Shown piece after piece: positions 18,221 to 23,264 of a stretch of DNA of 23,264 nt. Positions within the stretch are counted from its first letter, which is position 1. Each line of letters starts with the position of its first letter. The notes under the pieces were generated by a model. The model ran no database searches and was not told the DNA's origin. It saw nothing but the letters and a program-made list of their open reading frames with translations. Location of the stretch: the NCBI GenBank assembly GCA_000969725.1, contig JXSR01S019196.1; one strand, 5' to 3'. The translations under genes and the position numbers were made by a program. This DNA is from Ophiothrix spiculata. Taxonomy: Eukaryota > Echinodermata > Ophiuroidea > Amphilepidida > Ophiotrichidae.

Positions 18221-18879
18221 ACTGTGTTGAATAGTATTAAACTCACAAAGACCAATTATATCCAAAAACCGAAAATCAAATAACGATATTCATGATGGAA
18301 ATTGGATTTAACTTCAACACTACACGAATTTATCGCTCACCTGGAACGTTTTCGCTAGATCAACTAGCGTCATCAGCAGTTGGTATGGCTGTGATATTCA
18401 TGATATTTACAAAATGGTGCAAATGATATCAAAAGAGATTGTAAGATACTTAAGAGGGGTTTCGTCTGGGTGACGGTCAGTCTCAGATTTTAAAAAGGAA
18501 ACAAAAACTAAAGCATTATGAATGGAAGGTATAAAATGAGCAAGAAGAAACTTTTCAACCTAAATAATATTGGAAACTAATTTTATAATTGGATCATGTG
18601 TAATTGGATCATGTCTTATTGACTTAGGGTCGGGTCTTTGGTTATGGTCAAAATGTTTGATGGGACATAAAGTACGTTTTACTTACCTTTACCGTGAAAT
18701 ATCTTATAGAATGTTTTGTCTTTTATACTTTGAACACTGCCAGAAAAATATTGTGAAGAGTTTATTCTTTTCTGTCCAATACGATAACAAAACTACGAAA
18801 TATGCAGGTGATATACGGTGTAACATCTATGAAGAGATTTATATATACGCGCTGGTTGAAGACATGAGAATATAATTAA
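18221..18879 (-). other. Intron segment between copy C and the GIY-YIG element; hammerhead-like motif only
   Basis: 659 bp. Contains the minus-strand hammerhead-like fold at 18340-18382. The rest is unassigned. Confidence 0.7.
18340..18382 (-). ncRNA. Hammerhead-ribozyme-like motif, minus strand
   Basis: On the minus strand: CTGATGA (18376-18370), a perfect six-base-pair stem CGCTAG/CTAGCG with five-base loop (18369-18353), then AAAACGTT with the ACGT block. Read as core CUGAUGA, stem II, GAAAACGUU, this resembles the minimal hammerheads of Penelope-like elements, with one extra base on each side of stem II. Stem I pairing is poor, so activity is doubtful. Confidence 0.35.
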
Positions 18880-19343
18880 AAACATTTCATCAGCACTCAC
18901 GTTTTTTGGTCGAAAGACAAAGCAACCACTGACGAAAAATCAGGTGTTGTGTATCGTTTTCCCTGTGTGGAGTGCAAGAAGGTTTATGTCGGTGAAACTA
19001 AATGGACTTGAAGTCGCCATAACAGCATACAATCAAGTGGCCTTTGCTGAACATAGTAAAGCCACTGGACATGAACTAGACACCGGCAATGTTAAAGTTT
19101 TATGCAGGTTGGACAAATTTATTCCAAGAAAAGGAATGAGGGAGGCGACCCCACCCTTAATAGGGACGGGCCGTGAACTTCCATAGATCATGATTTCTTG
19201 TTGTCAAAATCAAGAAAAGACACCGTCAACGTCCAGAATAGGAAATCAAACGTCAGACACAACTCAGACACCACTCACTGAGGACGGAGAAGGGCTTCTC
19301 CGATATTATTCGACCCCAAAACGTGAGTGCTGATGAAATGTTT
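18880..19343 (+). mobile_element. Penelope-like element fragment with GIY-YIG remnant, bounded by inverted repeats
   Basis: Left boundary 18880-18912 and right boundary 19311-19343 are inverted copies matching at 31 of 33 positions (aaacatttcatcagcactca and onward). Between them, frame 1 gives GVVYRFPCVECKKVYVGETK (18943 onward) and stops; a frame change leads to VAFAEHSKATGHELDTGNVK and RLDKFIPRKGMREA, ending RELP. Known: G.VY..PC..C...YVGET...AEH....GH is the GIY-YIG endonuclease domain of Penelope-like retroelements. A stretch after the YVG motif is deleted, so it is inactive. No reverse transcriptase part is seen. Confidence 0.8.
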
Positions 19344-19406
19344 CAAATTATATTTTCAAGTGTAACATCTGTTTGCGACAATGTAATGAATACGTTTAAC
19401 ATTCAC

Positions 19407-19578
19407 CTTAACTGCAATAAAGTAAGGATGACCCTCTTGCAACTGCAAGTCACTACTACTTGACCTGTAGTCTTCAGTTTTCACGAATGGTGCGATGTCT
19501 GTATGTCCTGGGTTAGATCCAATTCCCCATTCATAGAATGCTATTCCACTTTCCAAATCAAGAAATAGATTTTTCCAA
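19407..19578 (-). CDS. Exon 16: FN3-like module core
   Basis: 172 nt, phase 2 in, phase 0 out. It reads WKNLFLDLESGIAFYEWGIG, SNPGHTDIAPFVKTEDYRSS, SSDLQLQEGHPYFIAVK. LESGIAFYEWGIGSNPGHTDI is the canonical signature of the repeat. The acceptor is TTGATACAG at 19579; the codon split with exon 17 is AG/T (Ser), giving IAASWKNLF. The donor is GTGAAT at 19406. The inverted-repeat element ends only 63 bp beyond this donor. Confidence 0.95.
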
Positions 19579-19801
19579 CTGTATCAAGATTAAGAGAGAC
19601 AAATTATTTTTGGGGTTGATATACTATTCTACTCGTTTCAAATTTGGCATATTATTGGATTATGAATTATCAGTACACATTTATACACTTGTTCATTCCC
19701 ATTTACGTCTTGGCATAATTTATTAGGTATGAGTAACAAAATAATGAAATCTCAATATATTAGGCTAACAACGTTTTTAGCGCACACCACTAAATAACTT
19801 T

Positions 19802-20440
19802 TTTCATTCATTCATTTGGTATTTATTAAAAGCACATCGTGACCCAAAGGTCAAATTACATGCAAATTTACAATAGAACTATATATAAAACTGGTAGTAA
19901 TATTATACAAAATACACTAAAAGACAAGCGAAGTATACAAATATTCAAAATAGAAATATAAAAACATTTAAACTTTTAAAATATAAACTGAGGCCAATAA
20001 AAGAAGGGTGAACAATATTGCACTTGATAAAAACAAACACAGTGAAACCAGAGAAATATCAACCCGTATATTGCACTGTCGCTGTAAAAAGGGAAAGGAT
20101 CACTCATTTAATAATTCAATAAAAAATGGAACTGGACTGTCCTGGAAACGTTTGGTTTTTGTACGCAGTTTGGACAGTTTGTGCGAGTTGCGTAACCTGC
20201 GACCATGACTCTCAAACCTTGTAGGAGGAATAAGGCGTTTAGTCCGATCATTTTTAGGCAGCCCTTCAGCGAACCTACGGCAATGCTCCACCCTCCTATC
20301 ATGGAGAGAGTCAAGGTTGCAAGTCGCCAGTGCCTCATTATAAGAATTGTTGTCCCCATTGAAACCAAAGCATTAGAGTCCATATTGTCCGAACTTTTTT
20401 CATACTGGTGTGACAATATTTCAAGTTTCAGTTAATATCA
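19802..20440 (-). mobile_element. LINE 3' fragment on minus
   Basis: In gene orientation the fragment ends in an aatgaatgaatga tail at about 19815-19802. Upstream, a block in two frames gives RHWRLATLTL and then EHCRRFAEGLPKND, RRLRNSHKLSKLRTKTKRFQ, DSPVPFFIELLNE and a stop, the usual C-terminal end of a LINE polyprotein (RR..L..RFA...T.RF..S..PF...LLN). Frameshifted. It lies in the intron between exons 17 and 16. Confidence 0.7.
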
Positions 20441-20589
20441 AGTTGTCACTCACGTTTATCTTTCAAGTAACCTTCAATTCATACAACATTTTCCGATACA
20501 ATTTTCGCTACGGGCTCTTAAACAGCGCCCTCGCTTTTTCACCCAGTAAAATGGACCCCAACCACTTTAGTGATACACCGGAACTTACG

Positions 20590-21772
20590 CTGCTAAATCC
20601 AAAATAAATACGGATGCCAGGAAGATCGTTAACACAAATTATAGATAGAGTAAACAGTAATAAACCTAGGATAAAACTTTATAGAATTCCAATGTTAATA
20701 GGCTTTAAGTCAGAAATTGAAGAACAAACTTTAATAGACTGCATTTTGTGATAGAGTAAACAGTAATAAACCTAGGATAAAACTTTATAGAATTCCAATG
20801 TTAATAGGCTTTAAGTCAGAAATTGAAGAACCAACTTTAATAGACTGCATTTTGTTATCCAAATAAAATTTAAATCAATAAAGTTCATTACCACTAATAC
20901 CATATTTCTGAAATTTTTTGATTAGTAGGCTATGATCAACAGTATCAAAAGCTTTTTTCAGATAAAGAAATAAGACACCAGTGACATTTCCCTTATCCAT
21001 ATTATCAAGTGTATAATTCTGAACATCAATAAGAGCAGTTGCAGTAGAAAACTGAGAGCGAAAACCTGACTGAGATGAGCTAAGATAATCATTATCAACC
21101 ATAAAAGAAATTAAAGAATATATTTGATCATGAACAGCCCGTTCAATTATTTTAGAAACAATACTTAAAACAGAAATCGACCGATAATTTTCTACACTAC
21201 ATTAATTTTCCCAGCTTTAAAAATGGGCATAACTTTAGCTTTTTACCATTCTGATGGGAAAACTGAAGTTGCCAAAGAAAGATTGTAAATATAGGAAAGT
21301 GAATTACAAATAATAGGGGCAGCAGTTTTAAGCAACCTAACATCGATATCACCAAGACCTGGGGACTTACTATTACACAAGTTATTTATTTGATCAAAAA
21401 CGTACATATATATCAGATGTAAAATCAAAATTGAAAACATCATTTGTTGCATGAATATTAGAACTAAGATAATCATACCAATCAATAATACATTGATCAA
21501 CATTCTCGTCATAATCAGATTTAAATTTTGAAGCTAAATTATTACCAATTGCAGTGAAGTAATCATTAAAAGCATTAGCAGTATCACCAACATTAGAGGT
21601 AAATTTATCACTAGTCTTTATTGTACCAACATAACTCTTTTTTTTACCCGGAATCACCTTTTTGATAGTTTTACATAAATTTCTAGAGTTAAGATTATTT
21701 TGAATTTCATTGATATAGTGATATCTTTTAAGATTTGAAATAAATAATTTTGAACACCCTGAATTAAACGTT
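20590..21772 (-). mobile_element. LINE reverse-transcriptase fragment on minus
   Basis: Blocks in order on minus: a KKVIPGKKKSYVGTIKTS segment, FNDYFTAIGNNLASKFKSDY, NSKSPGLGDIDVRLLKTAAP, SLATSVFPSEW, then DNDYLSSSQSGFRSQFSTAT, GVLFLYLKKAFDTVDHSLLI, KYGISGNELY. Motif A has Tyr where a catalytic Asp is expected (FLYLKKAFD for FLDLKKAFD), and there are frameshifts. A 106-bp duplication interrupts the region that should carry PQGSILGPLLF. It begins about 30 bp beyond the donor of exon 17. Confidence 0.85.
20644..20855. repeat. 106-bp tandem duplication inside the LINE
   Basis: Copies 20644-20749 and 20750-20855 are nearly identical (one difference is acaaact against accaact). 106 is not a multiple of three, so the duplication shifts the RT frame. 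Near identity suggests it is much younger than the LINE, or is an assembly artefact. Confidence 0.95.
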
Positions 21773-21804
21773 TAGACATTTGTATAATACATGTGAGTAT
21801 TTAC

Positions 21805-21943
21805 CTGGCAGCAATGGTTGAAACTGATTTGACAAGGTTATCGCCAACCAGAGCAAACTTATGCTTATCAATTGTTGGCGGCGTAGAGTCAATAACAACG
21901 GCTTCAGAAGTGGCAGAAGATGTCAAACCCACAATATCAAAGG
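21805..21943 (-). CDS. Exon 17: FN3 strand end and IDSTPP linker
   Basis: 139 nt, phase 1 in, phase 2 out. It reads FDIVGLTSSATSEAVVIDST, PPTIDKHKFALVGDNLVKSV, STIAA plus two bases of Ser. The Ala codon split G/CC joins exon 18 as YATVRA, then FDIVGL; SEAVVIDSTPP is the linker. The acceptor is TTCGAACAG at 21944 and the donor GTAAAT at 21804. The phase-2 intron lies at the same module position as the one between exons 14 and 13 (just before the W strand). Confidence 0.93.
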
Positions 21944-22160
21944 CTGTTCGAAGAAAGATAAAATAAGAAAGCTATAAATTCAGAAATTATACTGCGTATC
22001 ATTTGATATTAAGTTGATATTGAAAATATGATTCTTATTAGTCTAGAAAACAAGAATTAAGGTGAAAGGTCGTAATTCTTAATAAATTCATTTATCATAA
22101 ACGAATTCCTATATTGTACAGTAAATGAATTTGTTAACTCTTAACATTAAATCAGTTTTT

Positions 22161-22347
22161 AGAGCAATCTATGAACATTGGAGAACATTTTAGAGTGTGT
22201 TCTTGATAAATGGGAACTTGTCAATTTTGTGAAAGTTTTTCAATTTTTTTTGGCAGATAGCATTCGAAATTTTATAGGTAATTTTGTGAAGCAGGACCCA
22301 TTTAACAAGGAGACGCTCTATGTTCTCGGATGTTCATAGATTGCTCT
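22161..22347. mobile_element. 187-bp TIR element (MITE)
   Basis: agagcaatctatgaacattg and onward (22161-22188) is the inverse of 22320-22347, matching at 26 of 28 positions. No coding capacity; the inside is AT-rich. No target duplication obvious. Its right end lies about 20 bp from the donor of exon 18. Confidence 0.85.
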
Positions 22348-22368
22348 TATTCATCTAGTTGGCTTTAC

Positions 22369-22485
22369 CTCGTACAGTAGCATAATATCGATGACCATTT
22401 TGTAACTGAAGATTATTTACGATTACACGATTTGAAACTCCTACTGTCTGAAATTTGACAATATCGGTACCACCGGGAAAGGAAC
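22369..22485 (-). CDS. Exon 18 (most upstream visible): FN3-like module second half
   Basis: 117 nt, phase 1 at both ends. It reads SFPGGTDIVKFQTVGVSNRV, IVNNLQLQNGHRYYATVR. It starts right after the IG of YEW.IG, giving (G)SFPGGTDI, the canonical stretch, and ends in the HRYYATVRA strand. The acceptor is ATATTTCAG at 22486 and the donor GTAAAG at 22368. The exon carrying the W..F.D..S.I..YEW part must lie beyond the right edge; I found none in 22486-23264. Confidence 0.93.
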
Positions 22486-23264
22486 CTGAAATATCAAAAA
22501 CATGTTTCATTGTAAAGTTAACTCAGTAGTGGCAAGGGTATTGATTGAAGTGTGTATGTCTGTACGTGTATGTAATTAGGCTTACTTTTTTTTAATGAGA
22601 TATACAGAACACATGTAACATACTCAGTAAGTCAAGTGCTGCTAGGCCCAAGTCAGCAGTTAAGGGAATATGTTGAAAAGAGCGATTGCCACGAATTTAT
22701 ATTTGTCTAGAATTAAGAAAGGGGATCCAAAGAGTTTTCTCGTCCAGCACTGGAAGTCATACAAATAAAGACTAATGGACCAAACCTGAACAGAGATAAT
22801 GGCCTCGACTTAGATCCTGTCTGGCACACCTTGCTCCAAAAGAGGATGGGGAAAATAACGAGCTCAATTCTTGTGTCGATATGTCATCTTATGACGTCAC
22901 CACAACCACCAACAACAAAAGATTACATTAACATTTATTTTCACTTCAACTTTTATTAAATGTTCAATAGCGTTTCCTAAAGCTCATATATATTGACAAT
23001 AAAAACAATCGAAGCAAGTTCGCACGGATGATATGAGTCATTGTCAAGATATCTTCTAATCCGTGAAATATCAAACAAATAAGGTCCCTGACTCTTTAGC
23101 CGCGTTCAGACGGTCGGACATAAGTTGCTTATGATCGGTCATAACTTGTGTCAGTAATACTGCCCTACCATGACAAAAGGAAGTAAATGACTTTTTTTAC
23201 GAAATGCTGTTTTATAATTTCCGCCAAACAAAAGTAGGAGTCAGTTAGGTCACCAGAAAGTCAA
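22486..23264 (-). other. Intron upstream of exon 18, running off the window
   Basis: 779 bp with no exon matching the expected YEW motif. It contains the GIY-YIG tail (22715-22848) and a TGACGTCA at 22892-22899; the rest is unassigned. Confidence 0.75.
22715..22848 (+). mobile_element. C-terminal tail of a Penelope-like GIY-YIG domain
   Basis: On +, ERGSKEF then ALEVIQIKTNGPNLNRDNGL, DLDPVWHTLL. Known: RG.KEAI.I....P.LNRD.GL.L..VW..LL closes the GIY-YIG domain of many Penelope-like elements. Upstream in-frame stops and a short frame break show it is a relic. It differs from the fragment at 18880-19343, so it is a second, probably different, element. Confidence 0.6.

Larger units (their letters stand above)
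1..22485 (-). other. Partial split gene for a giant FN3-like extracellular protein (18 internal exons)
   Basis: Eighteen minus-strand exons were joined by hand from GT-AG borders, and every junction preserves frame. The sum is 3,728 nt of coding sequence, about 1,240 codons. Module order is FN3-like repeats, a cysteine cluster, a WSVGL-type module, two further FN3-like repeats, the start of a DPSFE domain and an N-glycosylation-rich tandem array. Known: this mix of 'YEW.IG' and 'SDG..ID.TPP' repeats occurs in very large uncharacterised secreted or membrane proteins of marine invertebrates; I know no established function. Inferred: an extracellular adhesion or matrix-like role, supported only by module type and sequons. 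Start codon, signal peptide, stop codon, promoter and polyadenylation site all lie outside the window. Introns range from about 178 bp to about 3.1 kb and carry many transposon remnants. Confidence 0.9.

Overview
The window is AT-rich invertebrate animal DNA. It holds one large split gene on the minus strand whose introns are packed with decayed mobile elements. No bacterial features (operons, ribosome binding sites, CRISPR) are present. Long introns with GT-AG borders, LINE and Penelope-type retroelement remnants, MITE-like elements and simple repeats all point to a metazoan. A marine deuterostome or lophotrochozoan is my guess; the sequence does not settle the phylum.

Gene: eighteen internal exons can be joined between 22485 (most upstream) and the left edge of the window. 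Every junction keeps the reading frame (phases in order: 1,2,0,1,2,0,0,0,0,0,1,2,1,0,1,1,1). Together they give about 1,240 codons. Neither the start codon and signal peptide (beyond the right edge) nor the stop codon (beyond the left edge) is in the window. The product is a large, probably secreted or cell-surface protein made of fibronectin-III-like modules of the type seen in uncharacterised giant invertebrate proteins. Recurrent motifs are W..F.D..S.I..YEW.IG, Y...V.A.N.AG and SDG..ID.TPP. In order it has four to five FN3-like modules (exons 18 to 9), a short cysteine cluster (exon 8), a variant 'WSVGL' module (exons 7 to 5), two more FN3-like modules (exons 4 to 1), the start of a 'NLLKDPSFE' domain, and then a 78-bp (26-residue) tandem array carrying about three N-glycosylation sequons per unit. 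That array runs off the left edge.

Introns, left to right: a dispersed repeat (about 1990-2129, inverted second copy 12934-13072); a hammerhead-like motif (3849-3887); MITE-like elements of a shared TIR family (about 4984-5576, 12369-12850, 17702-18220) and a related one (6570-6968); a 5'-truncated LINE on + (about 7707-9272); a 245-bp TIR element (14586-14830); a second hammerhead-like motif (18340-18382); a GIY-YIG fragment bounded by a 31/33 inverted repeat (18880-19343); two LINE fragments on minus (19802-20440 and 20590-21772), one with a 106-bp tandem duplication inside its RT; a 187-bp TIR element (22161-22347); and a second GIY-YIG tail (22715-22848).

The most interesting feature is the sequon-dense array at the 3' side of the visible gene. 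Its correct coding strand is minus; the long + strand reading frame across it is an antisense shadow.
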